Assembly (NCBI GenBank): GCA_020848095.1
Contig: JADLAT010000004.1
Span: forward strand, 1 to 64,000
Length of the DNA stretch: 64,000 nt
From: Alphaproteobacteria bacterium
GTDB lineage: Bacteria; Pseudomonadota; Alphaproteobacteria; Micavibrionales; Micavibrionaceae
Direction of reading: 5' to 3'
The number at the start of each line of letters is the position of its first letter. The first letter of the stretch is position 1. Below are positions 25,861 through 34,835 of this stretch, piece after piece. The position numbers were made by a program, and so were the translations under genes. The notes under the pieces are model-generated. The model was not told the origin of the DNA. It ran no database searches and saw nothing but the letters and a program-made list of their open reading frames with translations.

Positions 25861-27354
25861 CTTAAGTTTCTGGTCGTATTCCCCCACTTCCGGAAAAGCC
25901 GAAAGCAGAGCATCAATCGCATCAAACATGGCGTGCATTTGTTTGTCCGATACGGGGCTTTCAACCACCACCACGAGAGACGGCTTGTTGGAGGAGGCGC
26001 GAACCAGACCCCATGTGCCGTCTTCCAGCGTAAAACGAATACCGTTAACGGTGACAATATCGACAATTTTTTGGCCTAAAATCGTCTCGCCTTTGGCTTT
26101 TTTGTCCTGATATTGGGCTGTCACAGCTTCAACAACGCCGTATTTTTTGTCATCCGGGCAATAGGGCGACATGGTGGGCGAACTCCAGGTCTTGGGAAGG
26201 TCGTCCTTAATCTGCGCCAGTGTTTTATCGGGGTTACGTTCCAGTAAATTACAGACGGTAACGGCGGATAAAATTCCGTCGTCATAGCCGCGCCCTATTG
26301 GGGCGTTGTAGAAATAATGGCCGCTTTTTTCAAAACCAACCAGCGCGCCCAGCTCATTAACCCGGCGCTTGATATAGGAATGACCGGTTTTCCAGTAATC
26401 CGTAGTGGCACCCAGTTCTTTTAGAACCGGATCGCTGTGATAAAGTCCCGTGGATTTTACATCCACCACAAAAGTCGGGTTTTTGTATTGGCGGGCCAGA
26501 TCACGGGCCAGCATTACACCAACCTTATCGGCAAAAATCTCCTCACCGGTATTATCCACCACACCGCAACGATCGCCATCACCATCAAAGGCCAGCCCGA
26601 CATCTGCGCCGGTTTCCTTGACGCGCGCGCTCAAGGCGTGCAGCATCTCCATGTCTTCGGGATTTGGGTTATAGCGCGGGAAGGTATAATCCAGCGCACA
26701 ATCCATGGCGATAACGTCACAGCCCAGCGCCTCAAGCGCCTGCGGGGCATAGGCACCCGCCGTACCGTTACCGCAGGCCACAACAACCTTGAGCTTGCGT
26801 TTCAGCGTTCCAACACTTTTGATAACATCGGTCAGATAACGCTCTTTCATGTCAGAGACATATTCATAGGAACCACCGCCCGGCGTTTCCCAGCTCTGGG
26901 ATAAAATCATTTCCTTGAGGCGTGTCATCAATTCCGGCCCGAAAGTGAGCGGGCGCTCTGCCCCCATCTTTACACCGGTCCAGCCATTTTCGTTATGGCT
27001 GGCCGTAACCATGGCAACGGCCGGGCAATCCAGCTCGAACTGAGAAAAATAAGCCACGGGCGATAGTGCCAGTCCGATATCCTTGACATGACAACCTGCG
27101 GCCATAAGACCGGTAATCATCGCCATTTTGATCTCGGCACTGTAGGAACGGTAATCATGACCGACGGCAATCGCCGGGTTTTTGCTCATGCTGCGAACAA
27201 TTGTACCCAGCCCCATGCCCAAAGCCTGCGCGCCGCGCAGATTAAGTTGCTGGGGGTAAAGCCAGCGGGCATCGTACTCACGGAAGCCTGAGGGCGCGAC
27301 CAGAATCTCGCGCTCAAACGCTTCCGTGTTTGGCTTTATAGTGCTGTCGGTCAT
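25852..27354 (-). CDS. algC: Phosphomannomutase/phosphoglucomutase
   Basis: Interconverts mannose-6-phosphate and mannose-1-phosphate (and often the glucose phosphates) in the cytoplasm. 500 residues of the alpha-D-phosphohexomutase family: phosphoserine loop TASHNENGWTGVKMG, metal loop DGDGDR, sugar loop GFEKSGHYF, and C-terminal phosphate-binding RASSNKPSLVVVVE. The start is ATG 27354 (MTDSTIK); ATG 27369 (MEHKI) is possible and the frame is open to 27459, but that overlaps algA. It follows algA by 25 bases, so the two are one unit. Confidence 0.94.
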   Translation of the reverse strand: MTDSTIKPNTEAFEREILVAPSGFREYDARWLYPQQLNLRGAQALGMGLGTIVRSMSKNPAIAVGHDYRSYSAEIKMAMITGLMAAGCHVKDIGLALSPVAYFSQFELDCPAVAMVTASHNENGWTGVKMGAERPLTFGPELMTRLKEMILSQSWETPGGGSYEYVSDMKERYLTDVIKSVGTLKRKLKVVVACGNGTAGAYAPQALEALGCDVIAMDCALDYTFPRYNPNPEDMEMLHALSARVKETGADVGLAFDGDGDRCGVVDNTGEEIFADKVGVMLARDLARQYKNPTFVVDVKSTGLYHSDPVLKELGATTDYWKTGHSYIKRRVNELGALVGFEKSGHYFYNAPIGRGYDDGILSAVTVCNLLERNPDKTLAQIKDDLPKTWSSPTMSPYCPDDKKYGVVEAVTAQYQDKKAKGETILGQKIVDIVTVNGIRFTLEDGTWGLVRASSNKPSLVVVVESPVSDKQMHAMFDAIDALLSAFPEVGEYDQKLKAA

Positions 27355-27379
27355 TATTTTATGTTCCATCCTCTGGGAT

Positions 27380-28810
27380 TCAGGCCGCTGCGCGTCCGTA
27401 GATATCATCATAGCGAACGATATCATCTTCGCCCAGATAATCGCCGCACTGAACCTCAATAATCGTCAGGTTCTTTTTGCCGGGATTGGCCAGACGGTGC
27501 GTTGCTCCCAAAGGAATAAAGACCGTTTCCTGTTCTTTCAGGTGTTTTTCTTCGCTATCAACGGTAACGATGGCCTCACCTTCCAGAACGATCCAGAACT
27601 CGGCGCGGTGGTTATGGCTCTGAAGGCTCAGCTTCTGATCCGGTGTCACAACGATTTCCTTGATCTTGTAATTGCTGCTCTCGGAGAGAACCTTGAACAT
27701 GCCCCATGGGCGTGTCTCTTTTGAAGGCTCGCGCACTTCTTTCTGGCCCGAGGCTTTCAGAGCCTTAACCAGAAACTTCATCGCATCGCCATTGCGCTTA
27801 TCGGCCACCAGAACGGAATCACCCGTTTCAGCAACAACAATATTTTCCAGACCAGCGCAGGCCACCAGACGTTCCTGAGCATGCACGATGCAGTTCTTGC
27901 TGTCATAAAGGGCGGCTTTGCCTTCAACAACATTGCCGTTTTCGTCTTTTTTGCTGATCTCCCAAAGGCTTTCCCAGCCGCCAATATCGGACCATGCGGG
28001 ATTACAAGGGATAACGGCCACTTTATCGGCTTTTTCCATGATGGCTTTGTCAAAGGGCTGCTCGGCTACAGTGCTGTAGATTTCGGCAGAAGGGGAAACA
28101 ATGCTGGTTTTAATCGCTTGGTGAACCGTATCGTAAATATCGGTCGCCAGACGACGGAAATTCATCAAGATTGTATCGGTGTTAAACAGGAACATACCGC
28201 TATTCCACAGATACTCTCCGCTCTCTATATAGGCCTGCGCCACATCTGCGGATGGTTTTTCTACAAACTGCGCAGCGCGGCGCACGCTGTTTTGTCCCTC
28301 AAGCGCATCGCCAACGCGGACATAACCATAACCGGTTTCAGCGCGTGTGGGCTTAATACCGAAGGTCACAAGGAAGCCTTCCTGTACGGCGTGCAGGGCG
28401 TCATTAACGGCCTGTGCCAAAGCTTTTTCATCGCCGATGTGATGGTCGGAAGGCAAAACCCACATAAGGGTCTCTGGTCCAAATTTATCAAGCACATAAC
28501 GCGCGGCCAGCATGATCGCGGCGGCTGTATTCCGCGCGGCGGGTTCACCAAGAATATGCTGTGTCAGCTCCGGGTTGAGCTCATTGAGCTGGCGCGTCAC
28601 TTCTTTTCTCAAAGGCTCTAAGGTAACCGTTACGAGATCAGAGGGCGCGGCCTTGGCGATGTCCACTGCGCGTAGAACTGTATTTTGTAACAAGGAGCCA
28701 TGCCCGGTCAGGTTCAGGAATTGCTTGGGCATGTTCTCGCGGCTAATGGGCCAAAGACGGGTCCCGGAACCACCACACAGCACTACGGGAATGATTTTTT
28801 TATTTACCAT
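27380..28810 (-). CDS. algA: Mannose-1-phosphate guanylyltransferase / mannose-6-phosphate isomerase
   Basis: Bifunctional type II PMI-GMP: isomerises fructose-6-phosphate to mannose-6-phosphate and makes GDP-mannose from mannose-1-phosphate and GTP. 476 residues: nucleotidyltransferase motif GGSGTRLWPISR, FVEKP with YLWNSGMF, and a C-terminal cupin isomerase domain with [25 protein letters not shown] and VFIPLGATHRLANPG. The start is ATG 28810, with AGGAG 8 bases upstream; a longer frame to 28846 lacks support. First gene of the algA-algC unit. Confidence 0.95.
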   Translation of the reverse strand: MVNKKIIPVVLCGGSGTRLWPISRENMPKQFLNLTGHGSLLQNTVLRAVDIAKAAPSDLVTVTLEPLRKEVTRQLNELNPELTQHILGEPAARNTAAAIMLAARYVLDKFGPETLMWVLPSDHHIGDEKALAQAVNDALHAVQEGFLVTFGIKPTRAETGYGYVRVGDALEGQNSVRRAAQFVEKPSADVAQAYIESGEYLWNSGMFLFNTDTILMNFRRLATDIYDTVHQAIKTSIVSPSAEIYSTVAEQPFDKAIMEKADKVAVIPCNPAWSDIGGWESLWEISKKDENGNVVEGKAALYDSKNCIVHAQERLVACAGLENIVVAETGDSVLVADKRNGDAMKFLVKALKASGQKEVREPSKETRPWGMFKVLSESSNYKIKEIVVTPDQKLSLQSHNHRAEFWIVLEGEAIVTVDSEEKHLKEQETVFIPLGATHRLANPGKKNLTIIEVQCGDYLGEDDIVRYDDIYGRAAA

Positions 28811-28849
28811 ATGACTTACTCCTAAACCTAATATATTGCGATGCAAAAA

Positions 28850-28878
28850 AATCTACATCATTTTGTTAAAAATAGCAA
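28850..28878 (-). promoter_or_regulatory. Candidate promoter of algA-algC
   Basis: On the minus strand TTGCTA (28873-28878), 17 bases, TAGATT (28850-28855), each 4 of 6 to the sigma-70 consensus and about 40 bases before the algA start. The rest of the gap (28811-29048) is AT-rich and holds nothing else I can support. Confidence 0.35.
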
Positions 28879-29048
28879 GTTTTTATTTTCCAAAACACAT
28901 TAATAAAATTTAGTTTTTCGATCTTTTCAGGGAAACGACCGGAAAATATAACAAGCTCAAGATTCCCCACCATACGCTTACAGTGCCCTGAGAGTTCCCG
29001 GAAAAATGAGAAATATAAATCACTTTTTGTGTTTTTTAGGGTCTATTT

Positions 29049-30755
29049 TCAGGCGCGCGGCGCACGAAACCGCTCCAGCTCCTGCGTCACGATATCCTTG
29101 CGAGAGAGCTTGCCGATCATTGTTTTGGGCAAGGGCTGCTCCCGAAATTCAATTTCTCGCGGCATTTCCATTTTGGATATTTTGTCGTCCAGAAATTCTC
29201 GCAAGCCTTTGGCGGTCAGAGTTTTTTCATTTTTAAGTTTGATCCAGGCCTTGACGATTTCTCCGCGTTGCGCATCGGGCAAGCCCGCAACGATACATTC
29301 CTCGACGCTTTCATGCTGGTATATAGCCTCCTCGATATTACGCGGATAGACATTATAGCCATTGGTAATGATCATATCCTTGATCCGGTCGACTATATAT
29401 ATGTATCCGCGCTCATCCATGATTGCGATATCTCCGGTATAAAGCCGCATCATCCCTTCATCAACTCTACGTAGAACATCCGCAGTTTCCTCAGGTTTAT
29501 TGTAATATCCTTTCATCACCTGCGGCCCGCGAACGCAAAGCTCGCCGCGCTGACCGATCGGCAGGGGCGTGGATTTATCTTCGGGGTCGATAATCTCGAC
29601 AATGGTTTGCGGTAAAGGCAGGCCTATAGAGCCGGCAACATTCTCGCCAAAGGGTGGATTAACGCTCACCACGGGGGAGGTCTCGCTCAAGCCGTAGCCT
29701 TCGACCACGATGCAGCCGGTTCTTTCCTCAAATTGGCGCTTAACCTCAACGGGCAGGGGCGCACCGCCGGAGATACAAAACCGTAGCGATGATAAATCGT
29801 AATCCGCAATGCGCGGATGATTGTTAATAGCATTAAAAATCGCCGGAACAGCAGGCATGTAATGAGGTTTTTTGCGCCGAATGATCTTTAAAACATCATC
29901 CAGGTCAAACCGGGGCAGGGTAACAATCTCCATCCCCGCCAGAATTGCCATATTCAAAGAAGCCGTCATGGCAAAAACATGAAAAAACGGCAAAACGGCC
30001 AGCATGATTTCATGGCCTTCGGGGTCCGGAAAGTTGCTATAGGCCTGAACGGCGTTGGTATGAATATTAGCATGGGTCAGCATCGCCCCCTTAGGCGTGC
30101 CGGTCGTACCCCCGGTATATTGCAAAACGGCGACATCCTCCTCCGGATTGATGGTGACCGGCGTGGGCGTGTCTCCCTTGTCCATATATTCATCCAGACT
30201 CTTGATCATCTCCGAATATTGAATTTTTGCGACGTCATTCTTTTTAAAAAGAGAAAAGAGTATGTTTTTAGGGAAGGGAAGGAAGTCCGTAAATTTACCG
30301 ATAATGAGCTGTTTGAGCGCCATTTCCTCCATAAGAGGTACAATTTTGTCGCATAAAATCCTGAGATCAAGACTGACCATGATTTGCGTTTCACTGTCTT
30401 GAATTTGATGCGCCAGCTCGCGCGTTGAGTAAAGTGGATTATAATTTACAACCGTAGCGCCGGTTTTTAAAATGCCGTAATACGCAATCGGATAAAGGGG
30501 GCAATTGGGAAGAAGAAGGCCGACTTTATCGCTCTTGCCGATGCCTTGCGCTTGTAATCCGGCTGCAAAGCGATCCACGGCCTGAGACATCTCATGCCAG
30601 CTATAAGTTTTCCCCAAAAAATCAAAGGCCGTTTTTTCAGGGTTTTTGCGCGCCGTATTCTCCAGCGCCTCAGTCATTAAACCCGGCGTAATCTTCATAT
30701 CCCATTGCGGTCTGGGAGGGTAGTGGGACAGCCATGGGTACGATAATGTGTTCAT
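29049..30755 (-). CDS. fadD: Long-chain fatty acid--CoA ligase
   Basis: Activates fatty acids to acyl-CoA through an acyl-adenylate. 568 residues of the ANL superfamily: P-loop-like YTGGTTGTPKGAMLTHANI (AMP-binding motif), GYGLSETSPVV, YTGDIAIMDERGYIYIVDR, and the C-terminal lid with the conserved lysine in KTMIGKLSRKDI. The N-terminus (SHYPPRPQWDM) resembles bacterial FadD-type enzymes. Single gene, divergent from the cold-shock gene to its right; no functional link with the alginate genes. Confidence 0.93.
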   Translation of the reverse strand: MNTLSYPWLSHYPPRPQWDMKITPGLMTEALENTARKNPEKTAFDFLGKTYSWHEMSQAVDRFAAGLQAQGIGKSDKVGLLLPNCPLYPIAYYGILKTGATVVNYNPLYSTRELAHQIQDSETQIMVSLDLRILCDKIVPLMEEMALKQLIIGKFTDFLPFPKNILFSLFKKNDVAKIQYSEMIKSLDEYMDKGDTPTPVTINPEEDVAVLQYTGGTTGTPKGAMLTHANIHTNAVQAYSNFPDPEGHEIMLAVLPFFHVFAMTASLNMAILAGMEIVTLPRFDLDDVLKIIRRKKPHYMPAVPAIFNAINNHPRIADYDLSSLRFCISGGAPLPVEVKRQFEERTGCIVVEGYGLSETSPVVSVNPPFGENVAGSIGLPLPQTIVEIIDPEDKSTPLPIGQRGELCVRGPQVMKGYYNKPEETADVLRRVDEGMMRLYTGDIAIMDERGYIYIVDRIKDMIITNGYNVYPRNIEEAIYQHESVEECIVAGLPDAQRGEIVKAWIKLKNEKTLTAKGLREFLDDKISKMEMPREIEFREQPLPKTMIGKLSRKDIVTQELERFRAPRA

Positions 30756-30989
30756 AGGAAAGAGCTTTTGTTGCGTAGTGTTGTTGCATGAAGGCGCGCC
30801 GGGCGGTGCCGACCCCTCATATTCTAGTACAAATAGCCGCCTGGCGCTACCGTTGGTGGGGGCTTTGGAAAAAGTCTGAGAATTGCTCTGGATTTTTTAT
30901 GCGTTTTGTAGCAGAATCATTGCAGTCGTATACGCGTAGGGGTTGAGCGCTCTGCACATCCGGAAGTATATTTTTAAAGGAATTCTACC

Positions 30990-31499
30990 TTGCAGACTTC
31001 ACAGAACCAATCCTCTCCCGAGGATGATGACAAGCCCATAAAAATGCTCTTGAAATGGTTCAATGGGACCAAGGGGTTTGGCTTTGTCGTTCCCGAGGAT
31101 GAAAGCTTTGATGCCTTCATCCATATCACAACCCTGCAACAGGCCGGTTTGCATGCTTTGGGCGAGGGGGCTGTTTTGGTTTGTACGCTTTTTGATGGCC
31201 CCAAGGGGAAGCAGGTCAAGGAAATTATGGAAGTTCTGGCGCAGGGCAGTGTCAATCTCATGCCCGAAGATGCGAGCGAGGATGGCACTTTTTCCATGGG
31301 CGGGCTGGTCAAATGGTACAAGCCGGAAAAGGGGTTTGGTTTTATTATTCCCGATGACGGCATGAAGGATGTGTTTATTCATAAGACGTTGCTTGATCGT
31401 CTCGAGGTTGAAACTCTCGAAGCGGGCCAGCGGGTTAAGGTCACCCTTAAAATCGTCGATAAAGGCCGTGAGGCCGTGGATCTCCAAATTATCCGTTAG
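30990..31499 (+). CDS. Protein with two cold-shock domains
   Basis: 169 residues with two CSDs in tandem, about 16-75 ([17 protein letters not shown]) and 104-168 ([17 protein letters not shown]), each with RNP1 (KGFGF) and RNP2 (FIH) nucleic-acid-binding motifs. Such double-CSD proteins are typical of alphaproteobacteria and act as RNA chaperones in cold or stationary phase. The start is TTG 30990, with AAGGA 8 bases upstream; no ATG fits. Ends in a bidirectional terminator. Confidence 0.93.
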   Translation: MQTSQNQSSPEDDDKPIKMLLKWFNGTKGFGFVVPEDESFDAFIHITTLQQAGLHALGEGAVLVCTLFDGPKGKQVKEIMEVLAQGSVNLMPEDASEDGTFSMGGLVKWYKPEKGFGFIIPDDGMKDVFIHKTLLDRLEVETLEAGQRVKVTLKIVDKGREAVDLQIIR

Positions 31500-31540
31500 T
31501 CACTGGGCCATCTTTATGGCGGCAGTCTTCAGCAATTTAA

Positions 31541-31575
31541 AAAACCCGCCTGTGATTTTTTCACTTGCGGGTTTT
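31541..31575. terminator. Bidirectional intrinsic terminator
   Basis: Arms 31541-31555 and 31561-31575 (AAAACCCGC...GTGA with TCAC...GCGGGTTTT). It has T-rich flanks on both strands and sits between the convergent cold-shock gene and rplI. Confidence 0.85.
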
Positions 31576-31617
31576 CGTAAAATTTTAAGGCATAAGCCGT
31601 AAGGGAAGGATGAAGAA

Positions 31618-32376
31618 TTATTCTTCGTCGGAGTCTTCCTCTGCCGCGGGCTCTTCGGAAGCTTCATCGCCTTTTACGGCTTTAACCTTCTCAGCTTTTT
31701 TAGCGCGTTTGGCGGCGGAAGCCTCGTCTTTTACCTTTTCGGCGGCTTCTTTAGCTTCGGCTGCGGACTTCCGCTCTTTACGGGCCTCCAGAGCGCCTTC
31801 TTCCAGAACATCTTTAAGTTGCTCATCGTCCTCTGGCGCAGATTTCACAGCGACAGGCGGGGCATCACGGTCCATGCCGGCAATCAGGGCTCTCCCTGTT
31901 TTTGCCTGCGTTTCCGCTTCTTCAACAGAGCGTGCAATATTGATTGTCACTGTGACTTTCACTTCAGGGTGAAGCGAAACTTCAACAGGAAACAAGCCAA
32001 TCAGCTTAAAGTTCTGGTTCAGGCGGATCATCGAACGATCCACAGCAATACCGGAAACTTTAGTGAGTTCAGCGGCAATATCGCGCCCGGCAACCGACCC
32101 AAAAAGCTGTCCGCTTTCCGAAGCCTGACGGATCAGCGTTGCCTTCACGCCTTCCAGTTTCTTGGCCAGTTTCGCAGCTTCGCCCTTGCGCTTGTCATTC
32201 TCAGCCACGAGGCTTTTCTTTTGCGCTTCAAAATACGCCACATTATCCTTGCTGGCGCGCAGAGCTTTTCTTTGCGGCAGCAGGAAGTTACGGGCGTAAC
32301 CCGGACGGACGGAAACGACGTCACCCATATCGCCGAGATTATCGACGCGTTCCAGCAAAATCACTTGCGTAGACAT
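31618..32376 (-). CDS. rplI: 50S ribosomal protein L9 with long acidic/basic tail
   Basis: 252 residues. Residues 1-~150 are standard L9: VILLERVDNLGDMGDVVSVRPGYARNFLLP, the long connecting helix, and the C-terminal rRNA-binding domain (SGQLFGSVAGRDIA, HPEVKVTVTINIARS). About 100 further residues are Ala/Lys/Glu-rich and end in a run of acidic residues (EEPAAEEDSDEE). L9 is usually close to 150 residues. Last gene of the rpsF-rpsR-rplI operon. Confidence 0.96.
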   Translation of the reverse strand: MSTQVILLERVDNLGDMGDVVSVRPGYARNFLLPQRKALRASKDNVAYFEAQKKSLVAENDKRKGEAAKLAKKLEGVKATLIRQASESGQLFGSVAGRDIAAELTKVSGIAVDRSMIRLNQNFKLIGLFPVEVSLHPEVKVTVTINIARSVEEAETQAKTGRALIAGMDRDAPPVAVKSAPEDDEQLKDVLEEGALEARKERKSAAEAKEAAEKVKDEASAAKRAKKAEKVKAVKGDEASEEPAAEEDSDEE

Positions 32377-32390
32377 GATCTGTGTATCTC

Positions 32391-32711
32391 CTAATCCCTG
32401 TTGCTGTAATCTTTGTTAAACCGTGGTGGGCGCTGTTGACCGCCGCCATCGCCATCGGTCCGCACATAGGGCATAAGACCCATGAAGCGGGCGTTTTTGA
32501 TCGCCTTTGCCAATTCGCGCTGTTTCTTTTGCGATACCGCGGTGATGCGGCTGGGGATGATTTTCCCACGCTCGGAAATGTAACGGTTCAGTGTGCGCAC
32601 GTCCTTCCAGTCAATCGCCGGGGCGTTTGGTCCGGTAAACGGGCATGTTTTCTTGCGGCGGAAGAAGGGGCGTTTTGCGCCCGCGCTTGCGGTTGTATCT
32701 TGTGTGCTCAT
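32391..32711 (-). CDS. rpsR: 30S ribosomal protein S18
   Basis: 106 residues with the S18 core [38 protein letters not shown] and [19 protein letters not shown]. The C-terminal extension is Gly/Arg-rich. It binds S6 in the small subunit platform. It sits 2 bases after rpsF and 14 bases before rplI. Confidence 0.97.
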   Translation of the reverse strand: MSTQDTTASAGAKRPFFRRKKTCPFTGPNAPAIDWKDVRTLNRYISERGKIIPSRITAVSQKKQRELAKAIKNARFMGLMPYVRTDGDGGGQQRPPRFNKDYSNRD

Positions 32712-32713
32712 GA

Positions 32714-33085
32714 TTATGCGGCCTCCTTATCCTTGTCAGAGTTAAAATCGTTGTCGCGGTCGCGGCTTTTGTCCAGAATAGCCGATGGGCCTTCCGTGGC
32801 AGCGTCCAGACGCATGGTCAGAACGCGCATAACGTCCTCATCAATGCGCATAAGGCGATCAAGCTCAATCACGGCTGCGCCGGGCGCTTCGCTTTCCAGA
32901 AGCGTATAATGGGCCTTGCGGCTTTTATTGATTTTATAGGCAAGGGTGCGAAGACCCCATTGCTCGGTCTTCAGGACTTTTCCGCCCTGCGCTTCAATGA
33001 TTTTAGAGTATTTTTCAGTCAGTTCGTTGACCTGTGCTTCAGACAGATCCTGCCGTGACATAAACACGGTTTCGTAGATGGGCAT
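32714..33085 (-). CDS. rpsF: 30S ribosomal protein S6
   Basis: 123 residues: [41 protein letters not shown] and [18 protein letters not shown] core. The start is ATG 33085, with AGGAGG 9 bases upstream; the open frame to 33232 is not coding. Heads the S6-S18-L9 operon. Confidence 0.97.
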   Translation of the reverse strand: MPIYETVFMSRQDLSEAQVNELTEKYSKIIEAQGGKVLKTEQWGLRTLAYKINKSRKAHYTLLESEAPGAAVIELDRLMRIDEDVMRVLTMRLDAATEGPSAILDKSRDRDNDFNSDKDKEAA

Positions 33086-33119
33086 TCCCGGTTTCCTCCT
33101 GGGTTTATCCTCGGCGATT

Positions 33120-33141
33120 CCGAATATACAAAAACATTCGG
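33120..33141 (-). promoter_or_regulatory. Hairpin in the rpsF leader, possible S6:S18 autoregulatory element
   Basis: CCGAAT/ATTCGG arms (33120-33125 and 33136-33141), followed on the minus strand by ATCGCCGAGG, about 35 bases before rpsF. Leaders bound by the S6:S18 complex in other bacteria have a hairpin with CCGA-type elements. The match is only suggestive. Confidence 0.3.
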
Positions 33142-33278
33142 GGCGCAAAGGCAGCCGGTCCGGGCAAAACCCAAAACTCGGCGAGGTTGCAAAGTGAGGC
33201 GGACTATAAGCGCAACCCCCATAGAAGATCAAGGCTTTTTTACATGCCCTCTTAAAGGAAGTTATTCACCCGGCTTTT

Positions 33279-33575
33279 TCAGCAAAGGCCTTCGTTAGCA
33301 TTGCTGTTTGCACTCAGGCTCATATAGCGCGCCATGAAACTTGCCCAGCCCTCTTCCATCGAGCCGTTATGATGTTGGCTGTAACCGCTGCGAATGGCGC
33401 GCCGGAGCTGATTTCCCGTTAATGCGGGGTTCTCCATCGCGGCCTTGAAATCAAGCAGGGAAAGCGAAGCAAATTCGGCATAATCCGTATTGACGGCGCC
33501 GCAAATTTCAAAAGCCTCATACGTACCTTCGAGGAGGCTTTTCAGACGATCATGTATTGATAACGGTTGGTCCAT
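33279..33575 (-). CDS. Small protein of unknown function
   Basis: 98 residues, mostly helical and soluble, with one Cys near each end. I do not recognise a family. It is probably real: AAGGAG lies 9 bases before ATG 33575, and it occupies its own slot between the rpsF operon and fabD. Transcribed leftward, diverging from fabD. Confidence 0.65.
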   Translation of the reverse strand: MDQPLSIHDRLKSLLEGTYEAFEICGAVNTDYAEFASLSLLDFKAAMENPALTGNQLRRAIRSGYSQHHNGSMEEGWASFMARYMSLSANSNANEGLC

Positions 33576-33876
33576 TTTTACGCGCTCCTTATGTCTCTAA
33601 ATGGTTGTTCGCTTACGCAGGAGGGGTAATGCAACAGGCGAATTTCCCCTTGCGCGATAAAAAAATCGCGCCGCTGGATTGAAAAATCTTTTCAACCCTT
33701 TATTAAATCTACACAGTCACCTCTGGATTAAATAAAGAATTTCATATCCGGACAAAAAGTGCAAACTTTTTGCAAAGATTCTATTGTGCAGAGCGATATT
33801 ATAATGCCGAATATAATCTGTATTTGAAATATTGTTTCAATGATGTGGTATTTAAAACAAGGAATTGGAGTAAATT
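33576..33876. promoter_or_regulatory. Divergent gap before fabD with three perfect palindromes
   Basis: No gene in these 301 bases. Three inverted repeats are visible: GCGCGAT/ATCGCGC around six A (33652-33671), TTGAAAA/TTTTCAA (33679-33695) and AAAAAGT/ACTTTTT (33754-33771). A perfect TATAAT -10 lies about 80 bases before fabD, without a good -35. The palindromes may be operators for either divergent gene. Confidence 0.4.
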
Positions 33877-34821
33877 ATGACGCGTGCTTTCATTTTCCCC
33901 GGTCAGGGATCGCAATACGTTGGTATGGGCAAGGATCTTGCCGATTCTTTCCTTGAAGCGCGTGAGGTTTTCGAAGAAATAGACGAATCGCTTTCCTATG
34001 GGCTGAGCAAATTGATGTTTGAGGGACCGGAAGAAACGCTCAACCTCACGGAAAATACCCAGCCCGCGCTGATGGCGGTGTCCATGGCGGTGGTTAAAAT
34101 TCTGGAGAAACAGGGCGGTGTGAATTTGTCCGGCGCTGCCTCCTTCATGGCGGGGCACTCTTTGGGGGAATATTCGGCCCTCACCACAGCGGGCAGCTTC
34201 ACGCTTACCGATTGTGCCCGGCTTTTGCGCCTGCGGGGCCAGTCGATGCAAAAGGCCGTGCCCGTGGGGGTTGGGTCCATGGCGGCCATTCTCGGGCCGT
34301 CTTTCGAGGAAGTTTCCGCCATCGCCAGGGACGCCGCCGAAGCGCAGATTTGCGAAACAGCCAATGATAATTCTGTGGGGCAGGTTGTGCTGTCCGGTCA
34401 TAAACAGGCCATAGAGCGGGCCATCGCCATCGCCGGAGAGCGCGGCGCAAAACGGGCGCTGCTCCTGCCGGTCAGTGCGCCATTTCATTGCACGCTCATG
34501 CAGCCCGCCGCCGATGTCATGGCAAGGGCGCTGGCGGAGGCAATCGTTAAAACGCCCCGTGTACCTGTTGTCTCCAATGTCACGGCGCAGGCCGTTTCCG
34601 ACCCGGATGAAATTCGGAGCCTTCTGGTCAGACAAATCACAGGCATGGTACGCTGGCGCGAATCGGTAAGCTGGATGAAGGATCAGGGCGTGTCGGAAAT
34701 GATCGAACTGGGTGCGGGCAAGGTGCTTTGCGGTCTTGTGAAGCGGATCGAAAAAGAGGTAGTCTGCGAGAGCGTAGGAACGCCCGCCGGTATTGAGGCA
34801 CTGATTGAAAAACTAAAATAA
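33877..34821 (+). CDS. fabD: Malonyl-CoA:ACP transacylase
   Basis: Transfers malonyl from CoA to acyl carrier protein for fatty acid synthesis. 314 residues: FPGQGSQYVGMG, nucleophile Ser95 in GHSLGEYSAL, catalytic His204 in SAPFHC, and EMIELGAGKVL. The start ATG 33877 has GGAG 8 bases upstream. Coupled with fabG 14 bases on. The usual next genes acpP and fabF do not follow. Confidence 0.96.
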   Translation: MTRAFIFPGQGSQYVGMGKDLADSFLEAREVFEEIDESLSYGLSKLMFEGPEETLNLTENTQPALMAVSMAVVKILEKQGGVNLSGAASFMAGHSLGEYSALTTAGSFTLTDCARLLRLRGQSMQKAVPVGVGSMAAILGPSFEEVSAIARDAAEAQICETANDNSVGQVVLSGHKQAIERAIAIAGERGAKRALLLPVSAPFHCTLMQPAADVMARALAEAIVKTPRVPVVSNVTAQAVSDPDEIRSLLVRQITGMVRWRESVSWMKDQGVSEMIELGAGKVLCGLVKRIEKEVVCESVGTPAGIEALIEKLK

Positions 34822-34835
34822 AAATGAGGAAAAAT

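Noticed and set aside
27881..28621. 246-codon plus-strand frame
   Set aside because: Antisense to algA; no ribosome site and no recognisable domain.
33799..34635. 278-codon open frame on the minus strand
   Set aside because: It lies opposite fabD, whose protein is complete and has all catalytic motifs; the minus-strand product is His/Arg-rich and resembles nothing.
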